From Psychroserpens mesophilus (GTDB taxonomy: Bacteria > Bacteroidota > Bacteroidia > Flavobacteriales > Flavobacteriaceae), in contig NZ_JXJP01000013.1 in assembly GCF_000826645.1 (NCBI RefSeq), positions 1 to 64,000 of the forward strand: a stretch of 64,000 bases of DNA. Reading direction: 5' to 3'. The notes beneath the pieces are model-generated. The model did not search any database, was not told the DNA's origin, and saw only the letters and a list, made by a program, of their open reading frames with translations. The translations under genes were made by a program, and so were the position numbers. Position 1 is the stretch's first letter; every line of letters starts with the position of its first letter. Of the stretch, positions 1 through 7,963 are shown in pieces.

Positions 1-26
1 TTAGTGGTTAGTGGTTAGTAAAAATA

Positions 27-300
27 GAAATTTCTGAAGCGATGAACACAACTCAACACCTAAACAAATCAACGTATTAACAACTTAAACTACAATTCGT
101 ATGTCATTCCGACCGAAGTGGAGGAATCTCAATAATCTACAGTTTTGTGAAAGCATCCTCTTAACAAATCAACACATAAACCTATTAACTACTTAAATAA
201 TAATTTGTATGTCATTCCGACCGAAGTGGAAGAATCTCAATAATCAACAGATTTCTGAAAACAACATCTTAACAAATCAACAAATAACCAAGTTTCAACT
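27..300. repeat. Degenerate tandem repeat, unit about 105 bp
   Basis: Two nearly complete units can be aligned (61-160 and 161-268), each opening with TTAACAAATCAAC-like sequence. Each contains the core GTCATTCCGACCGAAGTGG followed by GAATCTCAATAATC (cores at about 101-137 and 209-245). A third unit begins at 269, and the tail of an earlier one lies at 27-60. The first 20 bases also hold a short TTAGTGG tandem run. No ORF is seen. GTCATTCCGA...GGAATCTC sequences are familiar as dispersed intergenic repeats in Flavobacteriaceae, which I recall rather than searched. Confidence 0.75.
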
Positions 301-1930
301 ATAAATCAAGCGCTTTGATACTCTCAATTTTATTACGCTCTAAATACGCATCAATCGTTTCAAAATGTTCAATCACACGCTGATCTTTAAACTCGAAGAC
401 TTTTTTAGCCAAGCCTTGAAGAAAATCACGATCGTGTGACACGAGTATTAGCGTCCCATCAAAATTTTGAAGGGCTTCTTTCAACACATCTTTCGATTTT
501 AAATCGAGGTGATTCGTAGGCTCATCCAGAATCAAGACATTCACAGGTTCGAGCAACAGCTTGACCATCGCTAATCTGGTTTTCTCTCCACCAGACAAGA
601 CACTCACTTTTTTATCAATCTCATCGCCTTTAAACATAAAGCGACCTAAAATGTTTTTAATTTGCGTTCTCACATCACCTTTAGCAACCTCATCAACTGT
701 TTGAAAAATAGTCAGATTTTCATCTAATAAAGCGGCTTGGTTCTGAGCAAAATAACCAACCTTCACATTATGTCCTAAAGCACAAGTGCCTTCCACATCA
801 ATTTCGCCTAAAATGGCTTTGATCATGGTCGATTTCCCTTCACCATTCCGACCGACAAAACAAACTTTTTCGCCTCTGGCAATCGACATATTCGCATTTT
901 TAAACACCACATGATCTCCATACGATTTAGACACATCCTTAACCGTTACAGGATAATCTCCTGAACGTTGCGTTGGTGGAAATCGCAATTTCAAAGCCGA
1001 CGTATCGATATCATCAATTTCAATAATCTCTAACTTTTCAAGCATGCGTTCTCGGGAGGAGACCTGATTGGTTTTTGAATATGTTCCTTTAAATCGGTCA
1101 ATAAATGCCTGATTATCTGCAATAAATTTTTGCTGTTCCTGATACGCTTTGATTTGATGGGCTCTTCGGTCTTCTCGTAATTGCAGGTAATGCGTATACT
1201 TGGCTTTATAATCGTAAATGCGACCCATGGTGACTTCAATCGTACGATTGGTAATATTATCAATAAAGGCTCTGTCGTGAGAAATCACCACGACAGCATT
1301 GGCTTTATTCACTAAAAAATCTTCAAGCCAAATCACCGATTCAATATCAATATGGTTGGTAGGCTCATCTAATAAAATCAAATCTGGTTTTTGCAATAAA
1401 ATCTTAGCGAGTTCAATGCGCATTCGCCAGCCACCAGAAAACTCATTGGTCTGTCTTGTAAAATCAGCTTGCTTAAAACCTAAACCTTTGAGTGCTTTCT
1501 CCACTTCAGCATCGTAATTCACATCTTCTAAGGCGTAATATTTTTCACCTAAATCAGAGACACGTTCGATAATTTTCATATACTCATCCGATTCATAATC
1601 GGTTCTGGTCTCGAGCTGTTTGTTCAAGCCTTCCATTTCATCACGCATAGCAAACACATGACTAAACGCTTTAGACGCTTCATCAAATACAGTGGTGTTG
1701 TCTTCCGTTAATAAATGCTGTGGTAAATAAGCAATAACAGCATCTTTAGGCGTTCTCACATGGCCACGAGTGGCATTTTGAACACCTGCGATAATTTTCA
1801 TCATGGTCGATTTTCCTGCACCATTTTTACCCATTAAGGCAATTTTATCATCTGCATTAATCGTAAACGACACATCGCTAAATAAGGTGTGACCACTAAA
1901 TTCTACTGCTAAATTATCTACTGAAATCAT
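299..1930 (-). CDS. ABC-F family ATP-binding protein
   Basis: Soluble ATPase with two ABC domains in one chain (543 aa) and no membrane segments, as in the ABC-F family, whose members act on ribosomes or in related housekeeping. Domain 1 has Walker A GKNGAGKST (about residues 34-42), signature FSGGW and Walker B LILLDEPTNHID. A charged helical linker (about 230-310) follows. Domain 2 has Walker A GRNGEGKST, signature LSGGEKTR and LILDEPTNHLD. Organisation is YbiT/Uup-like, without a long C-terminal coiled coil. The ATG at 1930 is preceded by a -7 like TAGATTTG. Which ABC-F subfamily it belongs to cannot be settled by eye. Confidence 0.93.
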   Translation of the reverse strand: MISVDNLAVEFSGHTLFSDVSFTINADDKIALMGKNGAGKSTMMKIIAGVQNATRGHVRTPKDAVIAYLPQHLLTEDNTTVFDEASKAFSHVFAMRDEMEGLNKQLETRTDYESDEYMKIIERVSDLGEKYYALEDVNYDAEVEKALKGLGFKQADFTRQTNEFSGGWRMRIELAKILLQKPDLILLDEPTNHIDIESVIWLEDFLVNKANAVVVISHDRAFIDNITNRTIEVTMGRIYDYKAKYTHYLQLREDRRAHQIKAYQEQQKFIADNQAFIDRFKGTYSKTNQVSSRERMLEKLEIIEIDDIDTSALKLRFPPTQRSGDYPVTVKDVSKSYGDHVVFKNANMSIARGEKVCFVGRNGEGKSTMIKAILGEIDVEGTCALGHNVKVGYFAQNQAALLDENLTIFQTVDEVAKGDVRTQIKNILGRFMFKGDEIDKKVSVLSGGEKTRLAMVKLLLEPVNVLILDEPTNHLDLKSKDVLKEALQNFDGTLILVSHDRDFLQGLAKKVFEFKDQRVIEHFETIDAYLERNKIESIKALDL

Positions 1931-1949
1931 TACTTAAAATTTGAGCCTA

Positions 1950-1957
1950 CAAATCTA
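1950..1957 (-). promoter_or_regulatory. -7 promoter element for the ABC-F gene
   Basis: On the minus strand this reads TAGATTTG, a full match to the Bacteroidota -7 consensus TAnnTTTG, 19 bases before the ATG at 1930. No clear -33 TTG is seen at the usual distance. Confidence 0.45.
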
Positions 1958-2133
1958 GTAAATGGTAACTCATTATTTATAAATTGGTACATAAAATAAT
2001 GATTTGAATCATTTCAGTTAATTCTAACTTTATATAAGTCAAGTGTTACGTCTTGTACAAACTATATTAGACATGAATAAAACCAATTTTTAACCAATAC
2101 GTAAACTGATTATAAACTTAAAATTTAACTATC

Positions 2134-2283
2134 ATGATAATTACTAAAGTACTCGGACTAACGAGTGCATTAACCAAGAGTAAAAAAGCTAAAATCGCTA
2201 TATTAGGTATCGAAATGGTCATCTTGGGCTATGCACTTTTTCAACAAAAGCAAGAAAATAAAAATAAACAACTCAATTCTTAG
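2134..2283 (+). CDS. Small hypothetical membrane protein (49 aa)
   Basis: A 49-codon ORF opens with ATG and ends with TAG. The N-terminal part is basic (SKKAKIA), one hydrophobic helix spans about residues 20-38 (AILGIEMVILGYALF), and the tail is polar and rich in Lys, Gln and Asn. That pattern fits a single-pass inner-membrane peptide. It sits alone between the divergent ABC-F gene and tsaC, 42 bases before tsaC. Codon use resembles its neighbours. No family is recognised. Confidence 0.5.
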   Translation: MIITKVLGLTSALTKSKKAKIAILGIEMVILGYALFQQKQENKNKQLNS

Positions 2284-2325
2284 ATGTATTAGATTTTGAA
2301 CTAATTTTGTGGTCTGAAAGCAAAT

Positions 2326-3288
2326 ATGAGTATTATTTCAACAGACATATCAAAAGCAGTTACTATTCTCAGTAATGACGAACTGGTAGCAATTCCTACC
2401 GAAACGGTTTATGGTTTGGCTGGAAACATTTTCAGCGAAAAAGCAATTAAACGTATTTTTGAAACCAAGAAGCGTCCGTTTTTTAATCCGTTGATTGTTC
2501 ATATTCCTTCTGTTGAGCTCTTACCAACCATTGTACGTTACATTCCAGAAAAGGCACAATTACTAGCAGATGCGTTTTGGCCTGGACCTGTAACGCTTGT
2601 GCTTCCTAAAAATTCAAACATTCCAGATCTAATTACTGCAGGAAAAGATACGGTTGCAGTTCGAATTCCTAATCATCCTGTAGCTCTGGAATTATTAAAT
2701 GCCTTAAATTTTCCATTGGCTGCTCCTAGCGCAAATCCGTTTGGAAGTATTAGTCCGACTACTGCTCAGCACGTCAATGACTATTTTAAAAATGATATCA
2801 AAATGGTACTCGAAGGTGGACCATGTGAACGCGGCATAGAATCGACCATCATTGGTTTTAATGGTGATGAACCCATTATTTACCGTTTAGGCTCAACTTC
2901 AATTGAAGCTATCGAAGCTATCGTTGGACCAATAGAAATCAAAAACAAAAAAGAAATCGCTCCTGATGCGCCAGGAATGCTCGATCGCCATTATGCGCCA
3001 AAGACTGAAACGATTTTAGTAGATAACCTTTCCGAAGCCATCAAAAATCATAGCGATAAACGCATTGGTATTTTAGCCATTAATACATCTTCAGAACACG
3101 AAGCTATTGCATTTCAGATTATCCTTTCAGAAGCAACAGATTTGCAGGAAGCTGCTTCAAAATTGTATGATGCCTTACATCAATTAGACAAACAAGATTT
3201 AGACCTTATTATAGCAGAACGTTTTCCAGATGTTGGTTTAGGAAAATCAATTAACGACAGATTGCAACGAGCGACTGTGAAAGCTTAA
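2326..3288 (+). CDS. tsaC: L-threonylcarbamoyladenylate synthase (Sua5/TsaC2 type)
   Basis: Makes threonylcarbamoyl-AMP from threonine, bicarbonate and ATP, the first step of t6A modification at position 37 of ANN-decoding tRNAs. The YrdC-like domain covers about residues 5-195, with PTETVYGLAG near 24-33, KKRPFFNPLIVHI near 48-60 and AAPSANPFGSISPT. The C-terminal part (about 235-318) matches the extra Sua5 domain, giving 320 aa as in the long Sua5 form rather than the short E. coli TsaC. A TAATTTTG -7-like box (2302-2309) lies 16 bases before the ATG. Confidence 0.92.
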   Translation: MSIISTDISKAVTILSNDELVAIPTETVYGLAGNIFSEKAIKRIFETKKRPFFNPLIVHIPSVELLPTIVRYIPEKAQLLADAFWPGPVTLVLPKNSNIPDLITAGKDTVAVRIPNHPVALELLNALNFPLAAPSANPFGSISPTTAQHVNDYFKNDIKMVLEGGPCERGIESTIIGFNGDEPIIYRLGSTSIEAIEAIVGPIEIKNKKEIAPDAPGMLDRHYAPKTETILVDNLSEAIKNHSDKRIGILAINTSSEHEAIAFQIILSEATDLQEAASKLYDALHQLDKQDLDLIIAERFPDVGLGKSINDRLQRATVKA

Positions 3289-3343
3289 ATTCTAAATAAT
3301 TCAAACGGCTCATATTTTTGTCTATAAAAAACACTTACGTCTG

Positions 3344-3374
3344 TTTGGTAATCAAATATTTAATCGTAAATTTG
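3344..3374 (+). promoter_or_regulatory. Promoter of rplM-rpsI
   Basis: TTTG (3344-3347), 19 bases, then TAAATTTG (3367-3374). Both elements and the spacing match the Bacteroidota housekeeping promoter (TTTG / TAnnTTTG). Transcription should begin near 3380, giving a leader of about 60 nt before the rplM GTG start. Confidence 0.75.
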
Positions 3375-3405
3375 CAAACTCTTTTTGAGAGAGAAAAGTT
3401 TAACC

Positions 3406-3422
3406 GTCTGTCGTGTACAGGC
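3406..3422 (+). promoter_or_regulatory. Hairpin in the rplM leader, candidate r-protein leader
   Basis: GTCTGT (3406-3411) pairs with ACAGGC (3417-3422), with one G-U pair, around a 5-nt loop CGTGT. It lies between the mapped-by-motif promoter and the rplM start, 17 nt from the initiation codon. Autoregulatory leaders in front of L13-S9 operons are known in other bacteria, so binding by L13 or S9 is possible but not shown. Confidence 0.4.
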
Positions 3423-3439
3423 AATTAATATGAATAAGT

Positions 3440-3895
3440 GTGGACACATTAAGCTACAAAACGATTTCAGCAAACAAAGCTACTGTTAATAAAGAGTGGG
3501 TTTTGGTTGACGCTGAAAATCAAACGCTAGGTCGTTTAGCTTCTAAGGTAGCAATACTTTTAAGAGGTAAACACAAGCCTAACTTCACACCACATGTTGA
3601 TTGCGGAGATAATGTAATTATTATCAATGCTGAAAAAATCAACTTAACAGGTAACAAGTGGAATGACAAAACGTACATTCGTCACACAGGTTATCCAGGT
3701 GGTCAGAGAAGTTTAACTGCGACTGAATTGTTTGGAAAAGATCCAGCAAGAATCGTGGAAAAATCAGTAAAAGGAATGCTCCCTAAAAACAAATTAGGTG
3801 CAGATTTATTCCGTAATTTAAACGTTGTAGTTGGTTCAGAGCACAAACATGAAGCTCAAAAACCAAAAGCAATTGACTTAAACCAAGTTAACTAA
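3440..3895 (+). CDS. rplM: 50S ribosomal protein L13 (uL13)
   Basis: Large-subunit protein of 151 aa, the usual Bacteroidota length. The family pattern is clear: [18 protein letters not shown] near the N-terminus, HTGYPGG in the centre and [11 protein letters not shown] near residue 110. The start is GTG at 3440, because the protein then opens [13 protein letters not shown] as in relatives; the ATG ten bases upstream is out of frame. Its TAA overlaps the rpsI ATG by one base (TAATG), so translation is probably coupled. Confidence 0.97.
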   Translation: MDTLSYKTISANKATVNKEWVLVDAENQTLGRLASKVAILLRGKHKPNFTPHVDCGDNVIIINAEKINLTGNKWNDKTYIRHTGYPGGQRSLTATELFGKDPARIVEKSVKGMLPKNKLGADLFRNLNVVVGSEHKHEAQKPKAIDLNQVN

Positions 3896-4281
3896 TGGAA
3901 GTAATTCACAAAATCGGTCGTAGAAAGACGGCTGTTGCTCGTGTGTACCTTGCTAAAGGAAAAGGCAAGATCACGGTAAACAAAAAAGACATGGCGGCTT
4001 ATTTTCCTACTGCAACATTGCAGTACAAAGTAAACCAACCTTTAACCATGACTAACAACGATGGCAACTTTGATATTACAGTAAACGTTTATGGTGGTGG
4101 CATTACAGGCCAAGCCGAAGCGATCCGTTTAGCATTATCTCGTGCAATGTGTGAGATTGATGCAGAAAACAGACTAATATTAAAGCCAGAAGGATTATTA
4201 ACTAGAGACCCAAGAATGGTTGAACGTAAAAAGTTCGGTCAGAAGAAAGCAAGGAAGAAATTCCAGTTCTCGAAACGTTAA
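3895..4281 (+). CDS. rpsI: 30S ribosomal protein S9 (uS9)
   Basis: Small-subunit protein, 128 aa. It begins [19 protein letters not shown] and ends with the basic tail RKKFGQKKARKKFQFSKR, whose last Lys-Arg reaches toward P-site tRNA in known ribosomes. GGGITGQAEAIRLALSRA is the central family motif. Second gene of the L13-S9 operon. A strong hairpin (4333-4365) follows. Confidence 0.97.
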   Translation: MEVIHKIGRRKTAVARVYLAKGKGKITVNKKDMAAYFPTATLQYKVNQPLTMTNNDGNFDITVNVYGGGITGQAEAIRLALSRAMCEIDAENRLILKPEGLLTRDPRMVERKKFGQKKARKKFQFSKR

Positions 4282-4332
4282 TCCTATTCTTTTTTATTAT
4301 TCTGAATTTTCTTCGGAATATAAAAAATTTCA

Positions 4333-4365
4333 AAAGCTGTTCTGGTTATTCATCAGAACAGCTTT
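4333..4365 (+). terminator. Terminator-like hairpin between rpsI and rpsB
   Basis: Perfect 12-bp stem AAAGCTGTTCTG (4333-4344) with CAGAACAGCTTT (4354-4365) and a 9-nt loop. The U-tract is weak (only CTTTA), so it may act as a partial terminator, an RNA-stabilising 3' end or a processing site. Confidence 0.55.
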
Positions 4366-4376
4366 AGATTACAACC

Positions 4377-4475
4377 GCTGAAATTTTTCAGCAAACATTA
4401 AAAATCCTGAAACGAGTTCAGGTACAGTTTAGCATCTAAATGATGAAGGCGAGCGAAAGCGACCACTTAATCATT
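4377..4475 (+). promoter_or_regulatory. Structured leader of rpsB (three hairpins)
   Basis: Three further hairpins precede rpsB: GCTGAA / TTCAGC (4377-4392), CCTGAA / TTCAGG (4406-4422, loop ACGAG), and AATGAT (4439-4444) with ATCATT (4470-4475). The last encloses a GCGAGCGAAAGCGACC region that can fold further. No clean TAnnTTTG promoter is visible between rpsI and rpsB. rpsB leaders bind S2 in gamma-proteobacteria; a similar role here is inference. Confidence 0.4.
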
Positions 4476-4506
4476 GCTAATTTAATAGAACGTAAACAAT
4501 TACAAC

Positions 4507-5310
4507 ATGGAAAAAGTAGAAGTAAAAGATTTACTTGACGCAGGTGTACACTTTGGTCACTTGACAAGAAAATGGGATCCAAACATGGCGCCTTACATTT
4601 ATATGGAACGTAACGGTATCCATATCATCAACCTTTACAAAACGAAAGCAAAAATTGAAGAAACTTCTGAAGCATTACACAAGATTGCTGCTTCTGGTAA
4701 GAAGATTTTATTTGTTGCTACAAAAAAACAAGCTAAAGACATCGTTGCTGAAAAAGCAGGTGCTGTAAACATGCCTTACATTACTGAAAGATGGCCAGGT
4801 GGAATGTTAACTAACTTCGTAACAATTAGAAAAGCTGTTAAAAAAATGGCTATGATTGATCGTATGAAGAAAGACGGAACATTCAACTCGCTTTCTAAAA
4901 AAGAGCGTTTACAAGTAGATCGTCAAAGAGCTAAATTAGAAAAGAATTTAGGTTCTATTTCTGATATGACACGTTTGCCTGGAGCATTATTTGTTGTAGA
5001 TATCAAACGTGAGCACATCGCAATTAAAGAAGCTCAAAAATTAAACATTCCAATTTTCGCAATGGTCGATACAAACTCTGACCCTCGTGAAGTTGATTAT
5101 TTAATTCCTGCTAACGATGATGCTTCTAAATCTATCAACTGCATCATGTCTGTTGTAACATCAGCAGTTGCAGATGGTTTATCTGAAAGAAAATCAGACA
5201 AAGCTGAAAAAGATGCTAAGAGTGAAAAATCACCAGCAGCAAAAAAAGAAGCTAAAACTGAGAAAAAAGCTAAAGTTGCTGCACCAGTTGCAGCTAACGA
5301 AGAAGAATAA
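4507..5310 (+). CDS. rpsB: 30S ribosomal protein S2 (uS2)
   Basis: Small-subunit protein of 267 aa. VKDLLDAGVHFGHLTRKWDPNM at the N-terminus, ERWPGGMLTNF near residue 95 and the downstream VDIKREHIAIKEAQKL and VDTNSDP are the S2 signatures. The core ends near residue 227. A tail of about 40 residues rich in Ala, Lys and Glu follows (SEKSPAAKKEAK), disordered in appearance and common in Bacteroidota S2. It pairs with tsf downstream, the usual order, but a perfect terminator hairpin separates the two. Confidence 0.97.
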   Translation: MEKVEVKDLLDAGVHFGHLTRKWDPNMAPYIYMERNGIHIINLYKTKAKIEETSEALHKIAASGKKILFVATKKQAKDIVAEKAGAVNMPYITERWPGGMLTNFVTIRKAVKKMAMIDRMKKDGTFNSLSKKERLQVDRQRAKLEKNLGSISDMTRLPGALFVVDIKREHIAIKEAQKLNIPIFAMVDTNSDPREVDYLIPANDDASKSINCIMSVVTSAVADGLSERKSDKAEKDAKSEKSPAAKKEAKTEKKAKVAAPVAANEEE

Positions 5311-5333
5311 ATTAACAATTACACAATATAATT

Positions 5334-5382
5334 AAGTCGTTTAATTGTTTTCTTTCAGAACTACGAATTAAACGACTTTTTT
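5334..5382 (+). terminator. Rho-independent terminator/attenuator between rpsB and tsf
   Basis: AAGTCGTTTAATT (5334-5346) pairs perfectly over 13 bp with AATTAAACGACTT (5366-5378), followed by a run of T. It ends 15 bases before the tsf ATG and no separate tsf promoter is obvious, so partial read-through probably sets the S2:EF-Ts ratio. Confidence 0.8.
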
Positions 5383-5397
5383 AAATTTTATATCACT

Positions 5398-6372
5398 ATG
5401 GAAAATACTGTAAAAATTACAGCCGCAGAAGTAAATAAATTAAGACAAGCCACTGGAGCTGGTATGATGGATTGTAAAAAAGCCTTAGTTGAAGCTGGAG
5501 GTGATTTTGACAAAGCCATTGAAGTACTTCGTAAAAAAGGACAAAAAGTTGCAGAGAAAAGAGCCGACAGAGATTCTTCTGAAGGTGCTGCAATCGCAAA
5601 AATTAATGCAGATAACACGTCTGGTGTTGCAATTGTATTAGGATGTGAAACGGATTTCGTTGGAAAAAATGAAAACTTCGTAGCCTTAGCAAACGAATTA
5701 GCAGAACTAGCTTTAAACCACAACACTAAAGAAGAGTTTTTAGCTGCTGATTTTGGTGGCATGACAGTTGCTGAAAAATTAATCGAGCAAACTGGAGTTA
5801 TCGGTGAAAAATTAGACATCACTGCTTTCGAAAGATTAGATGCACCTTATGTTGGACAATATGTACATATCAATAAAATTGCTGCTCTAGTTGGTTTATC
5901 TGCAAAAGTAGATAACGTTGAAACTTTAGTGAAAGATGTTGCTATGCAAGTGGCTTCAATGGGAGCTACTACTCTATCTTACAAAGATTTTGATCCTGCA
6001 TTTATCGCATCAGAAACTGAAGCTAGAATCGCAGTTATTGAAAAAGATAATATCGAATTAGGACGTTTAGGAAAAACTTTAAAGAATGTACCAAGCTACA
6101 TCTCTATGGCGCAATTAACTCCTGAAGTTATTGCTGAAGCTGAAGAAGCTGCAAAAGCTGAATTAAAAGCTGAAGGCAAACCAGAACAAATCTGGGACAG
6201 AATCTTACCAGGTAAAATGGAGCGTTTCATTTCTGATAACACAACTTTAGATCAAGAACAATGTTTATTAGATCAAAAGTTTATTAAAGATGAAAAGCAA
6301 ACTGTTGCTCAGTATGTTGAATCTTATGGTGATGTTTCAGTTACTGGATTTAAGCGTGCTACAGTTGGATAA
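5398..6372 (+). CDS. tsf: Translation elongation factor Ts
   Basis: Nucleotide exchange factor for EF-Tu, 324 aa, slightly longer than E. coli EF-Ts and normal for this phylum. The N-terminal UBA-like domain (about 1-50) contains LRQATGAGMMDCKKAL. The core begins with the EF-Tu contact motif CETDFVGKNENF (about residues 83-94). The C-terminal end VAQYVESYGDVSVTGFKRATVG closes the dimerisation core. It lies between rpsB and pyrH and is followed by a strong terminator. Confidence 0.97.
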   Translation: MENTVKITAAEVNKLRQATGAGMMDCKKALVEAGGDFDKAIEVLRKKGQKVAEKRADRDSSEGAAIAKINADNTSGVAIVLGCETDFVGKNENFVALANELAELALNHNTKEEFLAADFGGMTVAEKLIEQTGVIGEKLDITAFERLDAPYVGQYVHINKIAALVGLSAKVDNVETLVKDVAMQVASMGATTLSYKDFDPAFIASETEARIAVIEKDNIELGRLGKTLKNVPSYISMAQLTPEVIAEAEEAAKAELKAEGKPEQIWDRILPGKMERFISDNTTLDQEQCLLDQKFIKDEKQTVAQYVESYGDVSVTGFKRATVG

Positions 6373-6397
6373 TCTGTTCACTATTTTTATAAAATTA

Positions 6398-6425
6398 AAC
6401 CTCTCAATAACTGAGAGGTTTTTTT
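6398..6425 (+). terminator. Terminator after tsf
   Basis: AACCTCTCA (6398-6406), loop ATAAC, TGAGAGGTT (6412-6420), then T up to 6425. A classical intrinsic terminator closing the rpsB-tsf unit. Confidence 0.9.
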
Positions 6426-6462
6426 ATATCCAAATTCTACTTTTCTAAATTACAATAATGAT

Positions 6463-6470
6463 TATATTTG
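6463..6470 (+). promoter_or_regulatory. -7 promoter element upstream of pyrH
   Basis: TATATTTG matches TAnnTTTG. It follows the tsf terminator, so pyrH-frr is probably transcribed separately. Only a TTTT (6441-6444) is seen at the -33 position. The leader would be about 105 nt. Confidence 0.5.
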
Positions 6471-6579
6471 CTAAACTTTCAACACAATTATGAAATGAGC
6501 CAAGGCAAATAACTTATTCGTAAGTTATTTTTAATATGGTGAATTACATTTGACCTTAAAAGGCAATAAAGACGACCAA

Positions 6580-7287
6580 ATGAAATACAAAAGAATTCTA
6601 CTCAAATTATCTGGTGAAGCTCTAATGGGCTCACGTCAATATGGAATTGATCCTGAGCGTTTATCTGAATACGCTAAAGACATTAAAGAAATTACAGATT
6701 TAGGAGTAGAAGTCGCCATTGTTATTGGTGGTGGAAATATTTTTAGAGGTGTTGCTGGTGCTATGAACGGCATGGATCGAGTTCAAGGTGACCATATGGG
6801 AATGCTAGCTACTGTAATTAACGGATTGGCATTACAGAATGCCCTTGAGGACGCTGGTGTTAAAACACGCCTACAAACTGCTATTAAAATTAATGAGGTT
6901 GCTGAACCGTTTATCAGACGAAAAGCCATGAGTCATCTGAATAAAGGACGTGTGGTTATTTTTGGTGGAGGAACTGGAAACCCTTATTTCACTACAGATT
7001 CTGCTGCGGTTTTAAGAGCTATTGAAATAGAAGCTGATGTAATCTTAAAAGGCACTCGAGTCGATGGGATTTACAATGCAGATCCTGAAAAAGATTTAAC
7101 TGCTGTAAAGTTTGACCATATTACGTTTGATGACGTGTTGCGAAAAGGACTTAAGGTTATGGATACTACAGCATTCACACTTAGTCAAGAAAACAAGCTC
7201 CCAATCATTGTATTTGACATGAATAAAAAAGGAAATTTACTCAAGGTGGTTTCCGGAGAAAATATAGGAACTAAAGTGAATTTATAA
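6580..7287 (+). CDS. pyrH: UMP kinase
   Basis: Phosphorylates UMP to UDP with ATP in pyrimidine nucleotide synthesis; bacterial PyrH is a hexamer of the amino-acid-kinase fold. The start chosen is the ATG at 6580, giving [17 protein letters not shown] and 235 aa, the family length; an upstream TTG at 6550 only adds a non-homologous extension. Motifs: KLSGEAL (phosphate binding), [10 protein letters not shown], and [18 protein letters not shown] in the nucleotide and UMP region. Followed by frr 50 bases on, the usual pairing. Confidence 0.96.
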   Translation: MKYKRILLKLSGEALMGSRQYGIDPERLSEYAKDIKEITDLGVEVAIVIGGGNIFRGVAGAMNGMDRVQGDHMGMLATVINGLALQNALEDAGVKTRLQTAIKINEVAEPFIRRKAMSHLNKGRVVIFGGGTGNPYFTTDSAAVLRAIEIEADVILKGTRVDGIYNADPEKDLTAVKFDHITFDDVLRKGLKVMDTTAFTLSQENKLPIIVFDMNKKGNLLKVVSGENIGTKVNL

Positions 7288-7337
7288 TATTTGGCTTATA
7301 TTTTGATAAATGGTTTACGAATAAAAGTTTTTTTAAA

Positions 7338-7895
7338 ATGAACGAAGACATAAAATTTATATTAGATACAGCTCAGGAAGCTATGGATGGTGCTATCAAA
7401 CACCTTGAAAAACAATTTGTAAATATTAGAGCAGGAAAGGCAAGTCCGGCAATGCTGGGAAGTGTGATGGTGGATTACTATGGTTCTCAAACACCATTAT
7501 CTCAGGTCGCAAACGTTAACACACCTGATGGTAGAACCATTACAGTTCAACCATGGGAAAAAAGTATGCTTCAAGAAATTGAGCGTGGTATTATGATTGC
7601 CAATTTAGGCTTCAACCCAATGAATAATGGTGAAACCATCATTATTAATGTACCACCTTTAACTGAAGAACGCAGACGTGATTTATCTAAGCAAGCTAAA
7701 GCCGAAGCTGAAGACGCTAAAATTGGTGTGAGAAGTGCTAGAAAAGAAGCTAATCACGATATTAAAAATTTAGAAGACGCTTCTGAAGACCAGCAAAAAA
7801 ATGCTGAAATTGATATACAACAAATGACAGACAAATACGTTAAAAAAATAGACGATATTTTCGAGGTCAAAGAAAAAGAAATTATGACTGTATAA
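7338..7895 (+). CDS. frr: Ribosome recycling factor
   Basis: Splits post-termination ribosomes together with EF-G. 185 aa, standard length. The three-helix bundle ends carry the family patterns: KQFVNIRAGKASPAML near residues 25-40, TVQPWEKSMLQEIERGI in the small domain and PPLTEERRRDLSKQAKAEAEDAKIG in the second long helix. Probably cotranscribed with pyrH and closed by its own terminator. Confidence 0.97.
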   Translation: MNEDIKFILDTAQEAMDGAIKHLEKQFVNIRAGKASPAMLGSVMVDYYGSQTPLSQVANVNTPDGRTITVQPWEKSMLQEIERGIMIANLGFNPMNNGETIIINVPPLTEERRRDLSKQAKAEAEDAKIGVRSARKEANHDIKNLEDASEDQQKNAEIDIQQMTDKYVKKIDDIFEVKEKEIMTV

Positions 7896-7903
7896 ACCTA
7901 AAT

Positions 7904-7930
7904 AAGCGACCTGTTAAATGTCGCTTTTTT
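7904..7930 (+). terminator. Terminator after frr
   Basis: AAGCGAC (7904-7910), 9-nt loop, GTCGCTT (7920-7926) and a T-run to 7930. Confidence 0.85.
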
Positions 7931-7963
7931 ATTCAATTTTATTAATCCATTATAAAATTATCA

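Noticed and set aside
1-300. CRISPR array
   Set aside because: Units are about 105 bp, degenerate throughout and without short exact repeats alternating with unique spacers; no cas genes nearby.
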